A stretch of DNA of 64,000 bases from an uncultured Dehalococcoidia bacterium (GTDB taxonomy: Bacteria; Chloroflexota; Dehalococcoidia; Lucifugimonadales; Lucifugimonadaceae): the NCBI GenBank assembly GCA_913052475.1, contig CAJXEJ010000006.1, forward strand, positions 1 through 64,000, read 5' to 3'. A program made the translations under genes and the position numbers. This document shows, piece by piece, positions 15,503 to 24,509 of the stretch. Position 1 is the stretch's first letter. Each line of letters starts with the position of its first letter. The notes below the pieces were generated by a model. The model did not search any database and was not told the DNA's origin. It saw only the letters and a list, made by a program, of their open reading frames with translations.

Positions 15503-16164
15503 ATCTAGTAGTAATCGATACCTCCACCCGCTTTGCCGGAGTGGGAGCAGTCAACAACGAAGGCAAACGGGCAACTCGCAGTTGGCGATCGAACCAGAAT
15601 CATGGTCGAGAGCTGATGACTGCTGCGATCGACGCGCTCAGTGAGCTATCGCTCTCACCGCAGGATCTGTCACACGTTGCGGTAGCCCTTGGTCCCGGTG
15701 GATTCAGCGCGGTACGTGTCGGTATCAGCGCGACACTCGGGCTGGCGGTATCCAAACAACTTCCCGTTCTTGGCATACCGACTCACGAAATCGAGGCACA
15801 TCTGCACATGTCTTCCGCTAGTCCAGAATCGCCCGTATATTCACTGATTCCAGCGGGACGAAACGAGCTATCGTGGACTCGTCACACCGGTGATTCAGGC
15901 TCGACATTTGGTGTGCTTGCACCGGACCAACTGGTTACTCAACTTGAGCCTGATGCAATTCTATGTGGTGAAGCATGCGATCTGATGGCGAATCTTGTCG
16001 ATCCGTCACGATTCGGGGAGCACGAACCTCCGACCCGAAATCCGAACATATTGATCGACATCGCGATCGCGAAGTTCAACTCCGGCATTTCGACTCCCTA
16101 CGAAGAGTTGCGCCCAATCTATGCCCGACCCCCGTCGATCAGCAAGCCAAAACCTGCGAAGTAG
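15499..16164 (+). CDS. tsaB: tRNA threonylcarbamoyladenosine biosynthesis protein TsaB
   Basis: This 221-residue ASKHA-fold partner of TsaD has the N-terminal LVVIDTSTRFAGVG phosphate loop. LSHVAVALGPGGFSAVRVGIS lies near residues 57-77 and GIPTHEIEA follows near 95. The start is TTG in the TTGA overlap with the tsaE stop. No tsaD or rimI follows; the next gene, ndk, is 100 bases downstream. The C-terminal part is divergent, as is common for TsaB. Confidence 0.93.
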   Translation: MNLVVIDTSTRFAGVGAVNNEGKRATRSWRSNQNHGRELMTAAIDALSELSLSPQDLSHVAVALGPGGFSAVRVGISATLGLAVSKQLPVLGIPTHEIEAHLHMSSASPESPVYSLIPAGRNELSWTRHTGDSGSTFGVLAPDQLVTQLEPDAILCGEACDLMANLVDPSRFGEHEPPTRNPNILIDIAIAKFNSGISTPYEELRPIYARPPSISKPKPAK

Positions 16165-16264
16165 TTGATTCTTGGCGAATGGTGCCAAACACTGCCGCCC
16201 AATTCGGATGTTTTCGCGGCACAATGATTAGACACTATTCCTGTAATTCCTGTAGGGAGAAGAA

Positions 16265-16720
16265 ATGACAACGGAGCGAACACTCGTACTGGTAAAGCCT
16301 GACGGCGTACAACGCGGACTTGCCGGTGAGATTATTGGGCGCCTGGAACGCACCGGACTGCAAATCGTTGGAATGAAGCTAATGCAGATTTCAAACGAGC
16401 TTGCCAACACACATTATGGCGAGCACGAAGGTAAGCCCTTCTACGACGGTCTCGTTGGATTCATCACTTCTTCTCCGGTTGTGGCAATCTGTCTTGAAGG
16501 CCCAAGTGCTATATCGACAACGCGCAAGATCATGGGTGCGACCAATCCTGCAGATTCAGCACCCGGAACGATCCGTGGTGACTTCGGAGTCGACATGGGT
16601 CGGAACTTGATTCACGGATCGGCTAACGAAGATGATGCAGCGCGTGAAGTCGCTCTCTTCTTCATTGATTCTGAATTGACTTCCTACGAGCGGGCTACTC
16701 AGCCCTGGATCGTGGAATAG
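16265..16720 (+). CDS. ndk: Nucleoside-diphosphate kinase
   Basis: Ndk moves the terminal phosphate from ATP to other (d)NDPs. The 151-residue length is typical. ERTLVLVKPDGVQRGLAGEII begins the fold, and the active-site histidine is in GRNLIHGSANEDDAAREVALFF. It also shows GATNPADSAPGTIRGDFG. The start codon has AGGGAGAAGAA before it. It is convergent with rsfS. Confidence 0.97.
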   Translation: MTTERTLVLVKPDGVQRGLAGEIIGRLERTGLQIVGMKLMQISNELANTHYGEHEGKPFYDGLVGFITSSPVVAICLEGPSAISTTRKIMGATNPADSAPGTIRGDFGVDMGRNLIHGSANEDDAAREVALFFIDSELTSYERATQPWIVE

Positions 16721-16772
16721 CGACCGATTACTAAACGCCACGTGGTTTTGACGCTGGCTCAGGTGTTGCTCG

Positions 16773-17147
16773 CTACTGGACTCGGACGACTTCGGTGGCA
16801 CGCTCCCAGAGTTGTTCAAGCCCGTAGTGGTCACGCTGTTCCCGCGTGAACAGATGGACAACAACCCCAGTAAAGTCGATCAGAACCCAGCCACCTTTGC
16901 CTGATCCTTCACGATGCGTGACGTGCACGCCCATCTTCCGTGATCGACGGCTGATGTCTTCAGCCATCGATTCAAGGTGGCGATCGGTTTCCCCACTGAT
17001 GATCACGAAGTAGTCGGCGAAGCTACTGACGCCGTCAGTGTCGAGTAGCACGATATCGGATCCGAGTTTTTCGGATGCCTCGTCGACCGCGGCGCGAGCG
17101 ATCTCTTCGTTGGTGGCGATTGTCTTTGTTTCTGTCGTATCTGCCAT
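16773..17147 (-). CDS. rsfS: Ribosomal silencing factor RsfS (Iojap family)
   Basis: RsfS binds ribosomal protein L14 and keeps the subunits apart when translation must slow. The 124-residue protein shows SDIVLLDTDGVSSFADYFVIISGETDRHLESMA and the C-terminal GWVLIDFTGVVVHLFTREQRDHYGLEQLW, both typical. Its neighbours (ndk, mnmA) are other housekeeping genes; it is divergent from mnmA with about 110 bases between. Confidence 0.95.
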   Translation of the reverse strand: MADTTETKTIATNEEIARAAVDEASEKLGSDIVLLDTDGVSSFADYFVIISGETDRHLESMAEDISRRSRKMGVHVTHREGSGKGGWVLIDFTGVVVHLFTREQRDHYGLEQLWERATEVVRVQ

Positions 17148-17255
17148 TGCTACAAATTATAGACGCTGTAACAGTGATTCTCGTTGATCAATTCTGAACA
17201 TTTCGTTCAACCCTCGTTCAGTTGTTCATTACTACTCTTTTGCTACTCTGGATGA

Positions 17256-18413
17256 ATGGTACAAGTTGATAAAAACAAAAAGAAACGAGCTGTAGTGGCT
17301 ATGAGTGGTGGGGTCGACTCATCGGTTGCCGCTGCCCTGCTTGCTCGTGATGGATACGAAGTCGTTGGAGTAACCATGCGACTTTTCAATGCGCCCAACG
17401 AGCAGATGGCTCGGTTGAACAAGTCGTGCTGTTCGCTCGAAGACGTTGAAGATGCACGAGCTGTTTGTCGAAAAATCGGTGCAAAACACTACTTTCTCAA
17501 TTTCGAAGAAGACTTCCAGAAGCATGTTGTCGACTATTTTGTAAGTGAGTACGAACGAGGTCGCACACCTCATCCTTGCCTAGCGTGCAACGATCGCCTC
17601 AAATTTGAATTCCTCATCCGCCGCGCCGAGCTTATGGACGCCGATGTTGTCGCTACCGGCCACTACGCACGTATTCTCGAAAACGATGGTGAATACCGTC
17701 TGCTGGCGAGCGTCGATCCTCTGAAGGATCAATCGTATGTGCTCTACACACTTACGCAGGATCAATTGTCGAAGCTGTCGCTGCCAATCGGTGATTACTC
17801 TAAGAATAAGATCAGGGAAGTAGCCAGAGAGCTTGGACTTTCGATCGCTGACAAGCCTGATTCTCAGGACATCTGTTTTATTCCCGATGGCGACTACAAC
17901 CAGTTCATTGAACCTCGTCTGAAGCGCAAACTACCTGGCGATATTGTTGATCCTGACGGAACTGTCCTCGGTGAGCACGACGGTATTCACGGATTCACAA
18001 TCGGCCAGCGTAAGCGAATACCGATCGTGAACAGCACCCAGCGCCCGCTTTACGTGACCGATATCAATGCAGACTCCGGAAGTGTCACTGTAGGTCCTGC
18101 TGAAAATCTTATGAAAACCCGTTTATACGCTTCCGGTGTGAATTGGATTTCACGATCAATCCCGACTGGAATTATCTCTGTCGAAGCCCGCATTCGTTAC
18201 AACGGTAACAACACTCCGGCGCTGGTTCGCCCGCTCTTAAATGGTGCGGAAATTGAGTTCAAACAGCCAGTTCGCGCCATCACTCCGGGGCAGGCAGTCG
18301 TGTTTTATCAGGACGATGTGGTGATAGGTGGCGGGTTGATCGAAACTTCACTCCCCAACAATTCAGAAACTGAAAATTCAAAAACCGTCGATATACCTGC
18401 AATAACGGTCTGA
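17256..18413 (+). CDS. mnmA: tRNA-specific 2-thiouridylase MnmA
   Basis: MnmA puts sulfur on U34 of tRNA Lys, Glu and Gln. The 385-residue protein has the PP-loop AMSGGVDSSVAAALL near residues 16-30, the catalytic cysteines in HPCLACNDRLKFEFL (near 108) and SQDICFIPDGDY (near 207), and GFTIGQRKRIPI. The C-terminal beta-barrel (RARIRYNG, GQAVVFYQDDVVIGGG) is complete. The sulfur may come from the cysteine desulfurase at 29876-31066. It reads into rnhB after 51 bases. Confidence 0.96.
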   Translation: MVQVDKNKKKRAVVAMSGGVDSSVAAALLARDGYEVVGVTMRLFNAPNEQMARLNKSCCSLEDVEDARAVCRKIGAKHYFLNFEEDFQKHVVDYFVSEYERGRTPHPCLACNDRLKFEFLIRRAELMDADVVATGHYARILENDGEYRLLASVDPLKDQSYVLYTLTQDQLSKLSLPIGDYSKNKIREVARELGLSIADKPDSQDICFIPDGDYNQFIEPRLKRKLPGDIVDPDGTVLGEHDGIHGFTIGQRKRIPIVNSTQRPLYVTDINADSGSVTVGPAENLMKTRLYASGVNWISRSIPTGIISVEARIRYNGNNTPALVRPLLNGAEIEFKQPVRAITPGQAVVFYQDDVVIGGGLIETSLPNNSETENSKTVDIPAITV

Positions 18414-18464
18414 CTTTCCCACGGTAACGATAATCTTCGGATACTGTCGCATCAGTGACATGAG

Positions 18465-19169
18465 GTGCCGTTCCGTTTTGACGGTTCCCAACAATATTCC
18501 TGCGAACATGGGTTCCGCCTGTTGCCGAAGACCGCCAGAGTTCTACCCGATTTTTCGATTGAAACTGAAATCGCCAACGGATCAAATCTTCTCGTTGCCG
18601 GTGTCGATGAGGTAGGGCGAGGTACGTTGGCAGGGCCGGTAGTCGCCGCAGCAGCAATTTTGCCGGGGCCTGTCCCAACTGAGTACAAAGAACTGGTCAA
18701 CGACAGCAAGTTGCTTTCTGCTGCACAACGTGAGAAGGCTTTCGCGTGGCTGATCGATTGGTGCGTCGGTTACGGTGTTGGAGCCTGCACATCAGACGAA
18801 ATAGATTCGATGGGAATTGTTCCCGCCACCCGTCAGGCGATGTCACGAGCGATCGCGGAGCTCGAGCCACCGCCCGATCATCTACTGATCGACGCGGTTG
18901 AGCTCGGTGCTGTTGCGATACCGCAGACCTCTATGATCAGGGCAGACTCGCGTAGCCAGAGCGCGGCAGCAGCTTCGATCATCGCCAAGGTCACCAGAGA
19001 TAAGCTGATGGTCAGCGTGTTCGATGTGGAATACCCCGGCTATGGTTTTGCCGCTCACAAAGGCTACGGAACAGCCGGTCATATCTCGGCGTTGAAAAAA
19101 TTGGGGGCCTCACCAATCCACAGGCACAGCTTCAAACCTGTGGCTGTTGTATTAGGTACATCCGACTGA
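18465..19169 (+). CDS. rnhB: Ribonuclease HII
   Basis: RnhB cuts RNA in RNA-DNA hybrids and removes single ribonucleotides. Its active-site motif VAGVDEVGRGTLAGPVVAAA is near residues 44-63. LIDAVELG and SIIAKVTRDKLM give the other conserved acidic and basic residues, and AHKGYGTAGHISAL lies near the end. With 234 residues it is slightly long because of an N-terminal extension of about 40 residues from the GTG start; I see no better internal start. It is convergent with the cyclase gene, only 10 bases apart. Confidence 0.94.
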   Translation: MPFRFDGSQQYSCEHGFRLLPKTARVLPDFSIETEIANGSNLLVAGVDEVGRGTLAGPVVAAAAILPGPVPTEYKELVNDSKLLSAAQREKAFAWLIDWCVGYGVGACTSDEIDSMGIVPATRQAMSRAIAELEPPPDHLLIDAVELGAVAIPQTSMIRADSRSQSAAAASIIAKVTRDKLMVSVFDVEYPGYGFAAHKGYGTAGHISALKKLGASPIHRHSFKPVAVVLGTSD

Positions 19170-19179
19170 CGAAACGCCT

Positions 19180-20124
19180 CTAGAATATCACCATCGGATT
19201 CACTGGTGATCCTGTCACTGATGGCAGCTTCAACGGGAGTATCGAGATCATGAACTCCCACTTACCTCGCTGTTTGCATGCCTCGGCGAGATCGTCAAGC
19301 CACGCGTTATCAAGGATCCATAGTCCCAAGCCCACGATCCCGACCTGGTGAACAGGATTTGAGAAGCGTTCGTACGGATTCGGACCAACGTCATTGCCAG
19401 TATCGGAACCCATAACTGCCACTCCCCTTTCGTGAATCAGTGGCAGAATCTCCGGAGAGGGTCCTGACGAGCCTCCAACGGCCACATCTACCGGTCCGGC
19501 CAAAGCTCGTCGTCCCATTTGCCCTGTTCGCAGTAGAAGTACGTCGCCTTGTTCGACCTTCACCCCGTGGTCTCTTTCTGCAGCCTCGATATCGGCAACT
19601 CCCACACCATCTCCCCGTTCGATGTGATCTTCGTCTCTGAGTAATGGAGCGTCGATCAGAACGCCTTTAGTGACGATTCCACTAGAGGCAGCCATCACGT
19701 CGAATTCAGTGGCTCCTTCGAACGTAGAGATGACACTCGATGGGCGTCCGTTGTACGTCTGGCCGTCCCAGAAGAAGTGAGCAAGGCTGTCGATATGAGT
19801 GATGGTGTGCCCATGGAAGATCATTCCAAAATAGTCCATCGCCACCTGTCGATCGCCTGTTTCGCCTTTTCTGTAAGTATCTCCGGCAGAAACCATGAAA
19901 TGCTGAGGGGGGCGCGGTACATCGACAGACGCGGTGAATTCGACCGGCTGCGCGCAGCTGACGGTAACGCCATCGGACACCAAACTCAGTGCCTGAAGCG
20001 TTTTCTCGGCCGAAAGATGATTCAGCGTTCCCTTCTGGTCGTTTTTACCCCAGCGTCCCCAGTTATTGAGGTCGGACTTCATCCAATTCAATAGATCGTC
20101 CTGTGAAGGCCATTTGACGGTCAT
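19180..20124 (-). CDS. Cyclase-family metal-dependent hydrolase (kynurenine formamidase-like fold)
   Basis: The 314-residue protein has the metal-binding block FHGHTITHIDSLAHFFWDG near residues 103-121, a variant of the HxGTHxDxPxH motif of the cyclase/KynB superfamily. GWLLLRTG-like DVLLLRTGQMGRR and VAVMGSDTGNDVG are further family segments. No kynurenine pathway genes are nearby, so the substrate is open. Longer members such as this one are common in Chloroflexota and Actinobacteria, and most have no assigned function. Confidence 0.88.
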   Translation of the reverse strand: MTVKWPSQDDLLNWMKSDLNNWGRWGKNDQKGTLNHLSAEKTLQALSLVSDGVTVSCAQPVEFTASVDVPRPPQHFMVSAGDTYRKGETGDRQVAMDYFGMIFHGHTITHIDSLAHFFWDGQTYNGRPSSVISTFEGATEFDVMAASSGIVTKGVLIDAPLLRDEDHIERGDGVGVADIEAAERDHGVKVEQGDVLLLRTGQMGRRALAGPVDVAVGGSSGPSPEILPLIHERGVAVMGSDTGNDVGPNPYERFSNPVHQVGIVGLGLWILDNAWLDDLAEACKQRGKWEFMISILPLKLPSVTGSPVNPMVIF

Positions 20125-20333
20125 GCAGGCGGTGCTCCTGTTTTGTTTCGAAAAGTAAGCTCAGAAAGAACGGGGGAAGCTGATCGGAATCGCGTTTGCG
20201 AGGGTACAGGAATCGGAATGTCTTGACGGAAGCCCCGGAAGGGGCAAACCACCGTTCAGCATTGCCGGTTCCCACCAGGTAGCTCAGTACAGTCGAGCGA
20301 ACTGGGATTACGATTATTCTGCCCATAGTCCGT

Positions 20334-20986
20334 ATGAGAAAGCAACATTTGAGGTCTGATACTGCTGCCAAATTGGCTGGCAGTTACATAATGGCCGATC
20401 CCGAACACACAAATGGCCGAGACGTCGTCGATATCGCCACGTCTGTCTATGAATCGGGAGCTTCGGTGGTGCAGTTGCGGGACAAACTCTCCGGTCAAAA
20501 ACTCATCACTGAACGGCTACTCTGATTCAGAAACGGTCACACGATGCCGGCAAGCTGTTCATCGTGAACGATCACGCCGATATCTCTCGAATAATCAGTA
20601 CAGATGATCTTTATGTCGGGCAGAAAGACCTTTCCGTCGGAGATTAGCGACTTATTCTCGATGAAAAGCAGATCATCGGCACTTCCATAACCTCCTCAAC
20701 TAAGCAGGGAATCGGATCGTACAGGCGTGGATTATCTGGCGGTCGACACAATTTTCCCAACAACTCTAAGTGCGATACGCGTCAATCGGGAATAGAAACG
20801 TGGCGTACTGTTCGGTCGGTCAGTTCCTCCACGACAGTTGCGATCGGTGGGATAAATTCGGCAAACATTACGCCGGTGGTTCAGACCGGTGTTGACTCGA
20901 TCTGTGTCGCATCTGCGATAACAAAAGCAGGCGACGTAGGCATCGCCACCACGGAACTCGCCGAATTGTTCAACAAAGCCAAATAG
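20334..20986 (+). pseudogene. thiE: Decayed thiamine-phosphate synthase gene
   Basis: Pieces of ThiE lie in order in different frames: SYIMADPEHTNGRDVVDIA and GASVVQLRDKLSGQKL; then IQKRSHDAGKLFIVNDHADISRI and LYVGQKDLSVGD after a frameshift near 20510-20525; then DYLAVDTIFPTTL in a third frame; and TTVAIGGINSANITPVVQTGVDSICVASAI back in the second. An in-frame TAG occurs at 20645. At least three frameshifts plus one stop make a functional protein very unlikely. The order and length (about 215 codons) show that a complete gene existed recently. The ORF track lists only the first 63 codons. Confidence 0.88.
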
Positions 20987-21180
20987 CTAGTTCGTACCGT
21001 TCAGAATCTCCCTGATTTCCAAAACCGATGAATTGTTTCAATCGATCTAATCCGTGGCTCGAATCGTTGACTGGCATATTTGCCGATGCTAGCTTTCATT
21101 CGTCAACTTTAAGTTGGGTAGAGTCGATACGGGTTCAAAACTCGAAATGAACGACTGTCTGATGTTCCAACTTTTAATGC

Positions 21181-21230
21181 AGACCTTCCTACTTACAACG
21201 TTGAGTGCGTGTGTACGGAAGGTTTTTTTT
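21181..21230 (+). promoter_or_regulatory. Terminator-like hairpin directly before the hppA ribosome binding site (possible attenuator)
   Basis: AGACCTTCC pairs with GGAAGGTTT and runs into eight T residues at 21223-21230, only 15 bases before the hppA ATG and just ahead of its GGAG. A terminator in this place would stop transcription before the gene unless an alternative fold prevents it. About 100 bases of leader precede it; I do not recognise a known riboswitch, including the fluoride type. Confidence 0.6.
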
Positions 21231-21244
21231 GCGGAGATATCTAA

Positions 21245-23344
21245 ATGGAATCGATTCTGCTTGCAATTGCGGCAGGAGGTGTCGGCCTAGTCGCCGCCGC
21301 CTTACTCGCTATGCGAGTGCTGAAGCAATCTCAGGGCAACGATGAAGTTCGAGCTATTGGTGAACTCATTCAGGAAGGCTCATCGGCATTCCTGCGCAAG
21401 GAATATTCAATCCTAGCGGTGTTTGTTGTGATCATTTTTGTGGTCCTAGCATTGTTTATCGACTACAACATTCTCGATAACGCTAAGATCGAAACTCTGA
21501 GCGATGGTGGAGCGATGACCTCGCAGGGTCCGTGGACTGCAATTGCCTATCTCTTTGGAGCGATCGGCTCTGCTCTCGCTGGATTTATCGGCATGAGCAT
21601 CGCGGTTCGGGGTAACACACGAACTGCCACCGCTGCTCAGACCGGACTCAACAAGGCACTTCAGGTTGCGTTCAGCACCGGTGCAGTGATGGGCCTCACG
21701 GTTGTCGGCATCGGCATCGTCGGTGTATCGGTGCTCTGGCTCGTATTCGAAAACCCCAACGTGATCGCCGGATTCGGATTCGGAGCATCGTCGATCGCAC
21801 TGTTCGCTCGAGTCGGAGGCGGCATCTACACGAAGGCCGCTGACGTTGGAGCCGACCTTGTGGGTAAAGTCGAAGCCGGTCTTGATGAAGACGATCCTCG
21901 CAACCCCGCAGTTATCGCCGACAACGTTGGCGATAACGTCGGTGACGTAGCTGGCATGGGTGCCGACCTGTTCGAGTCGTATGTCGGTTCGATCATCGCA
22001 ACCATCTCTCTAGCCTTTTTCACGGTCACCACTACAAATGTCACTGCGATTCCGTTCGATGTAAATGCGTCGAGGGCGATTCTGCCGCTCGTAATTGCTG
22101 GTGTCGGAATCGTTTCCTCGATTCTTGGAATGTTCCTAGTCCGCACTGGCGACAACGCCGACATGGGCAAGCTGCTCTGGACGCTTCGATACGGAATTTT
22201 CGGGGCAGGCATTCTTTCCCTCATCGGAACCGCGGCCTACATCAACATGAACGACTCTCTTGAGTTTGATCTCTTCTGGGTCGTCGTTACGGGTATCGTA
22301 GTTGGTCAGGTGATTGGAACTTCGACTGAATGGTTTACTTCGTACGAAGGTCTGACGATTTTCGGTAAGGAATTCAACCCGGTACGATGGATTGCCCAGC
22401 AATCCGAAACAGGTCACCCGTCAACGATCATCGCTGGTCTCTCGGTGGGTCTCTACAGCACGGTAATCCCGGCAATTGCAATCGTAGTCGGCATCTTTGT
22501 GGCCAACGAACTTGCCGGTCTCTACGGAATCGGTCTTGCTGCAGTTGGGATGCTGTCTACTCTTGGTATCACCCTGGCAACTGACGCATACGGTCCTGTT
22601 GCCGATAACGCTGGCGGTATCGCCGAGCAGGCTCATCTCGATCCTGAAGTTCGGGAGCGCACAGACGCTCTGGACGCCCTCGGAAACACCACTGCGGCTA
22701 CCGGTAAGGGTTTTGCCATTGGATCGGCTGTGCTCACAGCCCTGGCACTTCTGGTGGCCTACGCATTCGCGACTGGTATCACCGAACTCGACCTGCTGAA
22801 CCCGAAAGTTCTGATGGGTACGATCATCGGTGGCCTACTCCCGTTCCTCTTCTCCGGTCTCACAATGCAGGCGGTAGGAACGGCAGCTGGCGCAATGATC
22901 GAAGAAGTTCGACGTCAGTTCCGAGAGATCCCCGGCTTGCGCGAGGGTGCGGAGGGTGTGAAGCCTGACGCAGCTCGTGCGGTTGCAATTAGCACTGAAG
23001 GCTCCCTCAAGGCAATGGTCGTCCCTGGGCTCATCGCAATCATCGCTCCGATCGCAATTGGCGCGCTGATGGGTGCTGCGGCACTCGGCGGTATGCTCGC
23101 CGGCTCGATCGTCTCTGGCTTCCTACTCGCCATCTTCATGGCAAATGCAGGTGGCGCGTGGGACAACGCAAAGAAGTATGTAGAGCTAGGTAACTTTGGT
23201 GGTAAGGGTTCGGATACCCATGCAGCTGCTGTGACAGGTGACACTGTTGGTGACCCTTTCAAGGACACCTCAGGACCAGCCATCAACATTCTTCTTAAGT
23301 TGATGGCGATCGTGTCACTGATCTTTGGGCCTTTGTTCATATAA
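21245..23344 (+). CDS. hppA: Membrane-bound proton/sodium-pumping pyrophosphatase, K+-dependent type
   Basis: This integral membrane enzyme hydrolyses pyrophosphate and exports H+ or Na+. The 699-residue protein, with about 16 helices, has the catalytic GGIYTKAADVGADLVGKVEAGL and DNVGDNVGDVAGMGADLFESY blocks near residues 190-240. A second substrate block, SDTHAAAVTGDTVGDPFKDTSGPA, lies near the C-terminus. GNTTAATGKGFAIGSA has Ala where K+-independent enzymes have Lys, which points to the K+-dependent class. The GGAG eight bases before ATG fits. A terminator-like hairpin just upstream suggests attenuation, and a very strong terminator follows. Confidence 0.97.
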   Translation: MESILLAIAAGGVGLVAAALLAMRVLKQSQGNDEVRAIGELIQEGSSAFLRKEYSILAVFVVIIFVVLALFIDYNILDNAKIETLSDGGAMTSQGPWTAIAYLFGAIGSALAGFIGMSIAVRGNTRTATAAQTGLNKALQVAFSTGAVMGLTVVGIGIVGVSVLWLVFENPNVIAGFGFGASSIALFARVGGGIYTKAADVGADLVGKVEAGLDEDDPRNPAVIADNVGDNVGDVAGMGADLFESYVGSIIATISLAFFTVTTTNVTAIPFDVNASRAILPLVIAGVGIVSSILGMFLVRTGDNADMGKLLWTLRYGIFGAGILSLIGTAAYINMNDSLEFDLFWVVVTGIVVGQVIGTSTEWFTSYEGLTIFGKEFNPVRWIAQQSETGHPSTIIAGLSVGLYSTVIPAIAIVVGIFVANELAGLYGIGLAAVGMLSTLGITLATDAYGPVADNAGGIAEQAHLDPEVRERTDALDALGNTTAATGKGFAIGSAVLTALALLVAYAFATGITELDLLNPKVLMGTIIGGLLPFLFSGLTMQAVGTAAGAMIEEVRRQFREIPGLREGAEGVKPDAARAVAISTEGSLKAMVVPGLIAIIAPIAIGALMGAAALGGMLAGSIVSGFLLAIFMANAGGAWDNAKKYVELGNFGGKGSDTHAAAVTGDTVGDPFKDTSGPAINILLKLMAIVSLIFGPLFI

Positions 23345-23376
23345 GAATTAAACTGAGTTCCGTTGAGAAACTCTTG

Positions 23377-23440
23377 CGAGTTATGAATGTAAAAACGCCC
23401 GACCCAGTGATGACTCGGGCGTTTTTACATTCATAACTCG
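23377..23440. terminator. Bidirectional terminator between hppA and the MBL hydrolase gene
   Basis: A perfect 26-bp inverted repeat with a 12-base loop (cccagtgatgac). The GC-rich core CGCCCGA/TCGGGCG is flanked by AAAAA/TTTTT, so it works as a terminator in both directions for the two convergent genes. Confidence 0.95.
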
Positions 23441-23451
23441 ATTTGTCGGGG

Positions 23452-24075
23452 CTATCTCACGAACCGATTGGCGACCTTCTCGTGTCCGATCGTCGTGGAC
23501 GGACCGTGCCCGGGAAGAACGATGGTATCGTCTTCGAGGGCGAATAGTACGTTCCTGATGCTCGCTATCTCCTGATGCTCGTCGCCATCTACGAGATCGA
23601 ATCTCCCGATAGTCTCCCGAAATAGCGTGTCGCCGGTAAATACGTGACCGTCGACGTAAAAAGAGCTACTTCCTGGTGTATGGCCCGGTGTTGCCAGAAC
23701 GCCGATCTCAAAACCGGTCCCAGCGATTGAGTCGCCATGCTCGAGTGTTTGAGCAGGCGCTGGAGGCTCTTGGAAGTCTCCGAGCATGCTCTTTAGCCAG
23801 TCGAGTTGCTGGGAGGCTGCTTCGACGTCAGGGGTACCGATAACGAAGTTGCTGCCAAAGCGATTTACGAGTGGGGTGACGGCTCCTGTGTGATCGGCGT
23901 GGGCGTGGGTCGAGATGATCGTGCCAGGTGAGAGTTGTCGCTCATCGAGATACTCAATAATTCGAGCCGATTCTCCGCCAGGGTCGATCATGACGCAATC
24001 CAATTCACCCTGCGCGTAAACTACGTAGCAATTGGTGGCAAGTACGCCTACCTGCACCACATCTATCACCACCAT
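23452..24075 (-). CDS. MBL-fold metallo-hydrolase (glyoxalase II-like)
   Basis: The 207-residue protein carries the binuclear metal site: STHAHADHTGAV (HxHxDH) near residues 55-66, TPGHTPGSSSFY near 130-141, FTGDTLFRETIGR and VLPGHGPSTTIG near the C-terminus. The NCYVVYAQGELDCVMIDPGG start is typical of hydroxyacylglutathione hydrolase-like proteins. It is shorter than true GloB and lacks its C-terminal helical domain, so the substrate could be another thioester or a persulfide. It stands alone after the strong bidirectional terminator. Confidence 0.92.
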   Translation of the reverse strand: MVVIDVVQVGVLATNCYVVYAQGELDCVMIDPGGESARIIEYLDERQLSPGTIISTHAHADHTGAVTPLVNRFGSNFVIGTPDVEAASQQLDWLKSMLGDFQEPPAPAQTLEHGDSIAGTGFEIGVLATPGHTPGSSSFYVDGHVFTGDTLFRETIGRFDLVDGDEHQEIASIRNVLFALEDDTIVLPGHGPSTTIGHEKVANRFVR

Positions 24076-24093
24076 GAACTAGAAAATTCCTAA

Positions 24094-24320
24094 CTAGATT
24101 TGCGCCTCTATCCAGTCGATAATCGTTCGGAAGTAAAGCATCGAAACGATCCCGCCAGAGACTAAATACGGGCCGTAGGGTTTCAACACGCGATTGAATC
24201 TAAACATGCGCACAGCGTAGACGATAATCGCGATGAAACCACCGATGAGCATTCCGATGTACAGCCCCAGAAACAGCGGTGCAACCCGAGTATTGCGAGT
24301 AGTCCAGATTCCACTCGTTT
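24094..24320 (-). pseudogene. C-terminal remnant of a type IV prepilin peptidase (A24 family)
   Basis: The minus frame ending at TAG 24094-24096 reads LFLGLYIGMLIGGFIAIIVYA, then RVLKPYGPYLVSGGIVSMLYF and IIDWIEAQI. The (P)xGP(F/Y)L(A/S)xG...W pattern after a hydrophobic helix is the end of PilD-like peptidases. Only about 70 codons remain. The frame is closed by TAG upstream, no start codon fits, and the catalytic GxGDxK region is missing. No pilin or pilus genes are seen nearby. The ORF-track frame 24183-24419 is a different, meaningless frame. Confidence 0.5.
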
Positions 24321-24509
24321 CCTATTTTGATACGACGGTAGACACGATTGTGGCGTATTCACACACCGACGACGTAGGTGCCAGTTACACACTTTGGGGC
24401 AATCGACAATTTGCACCAAGCCAAAGTATGCCTCGCATCTGCAATCGCTGAGCGCATATCAGTGCATACTCGACTATAGTCATATGTTATTGCTTTACCG
24501 GATTATTGT

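Noticed and set aside
20521-20647. TGA in the thiE region as a selenocysteine codon
   Set aside because: The similarity continues in a different frame after the TGA, and further frameshifts and a TAG follow, so it is a pseudogene.
24183-24451. ORFs 24183-24419 (minus) and 24233-24451 (plus)
   Set aside because: They are other frames over the prepilin peptidase remnant and show no family similarity.
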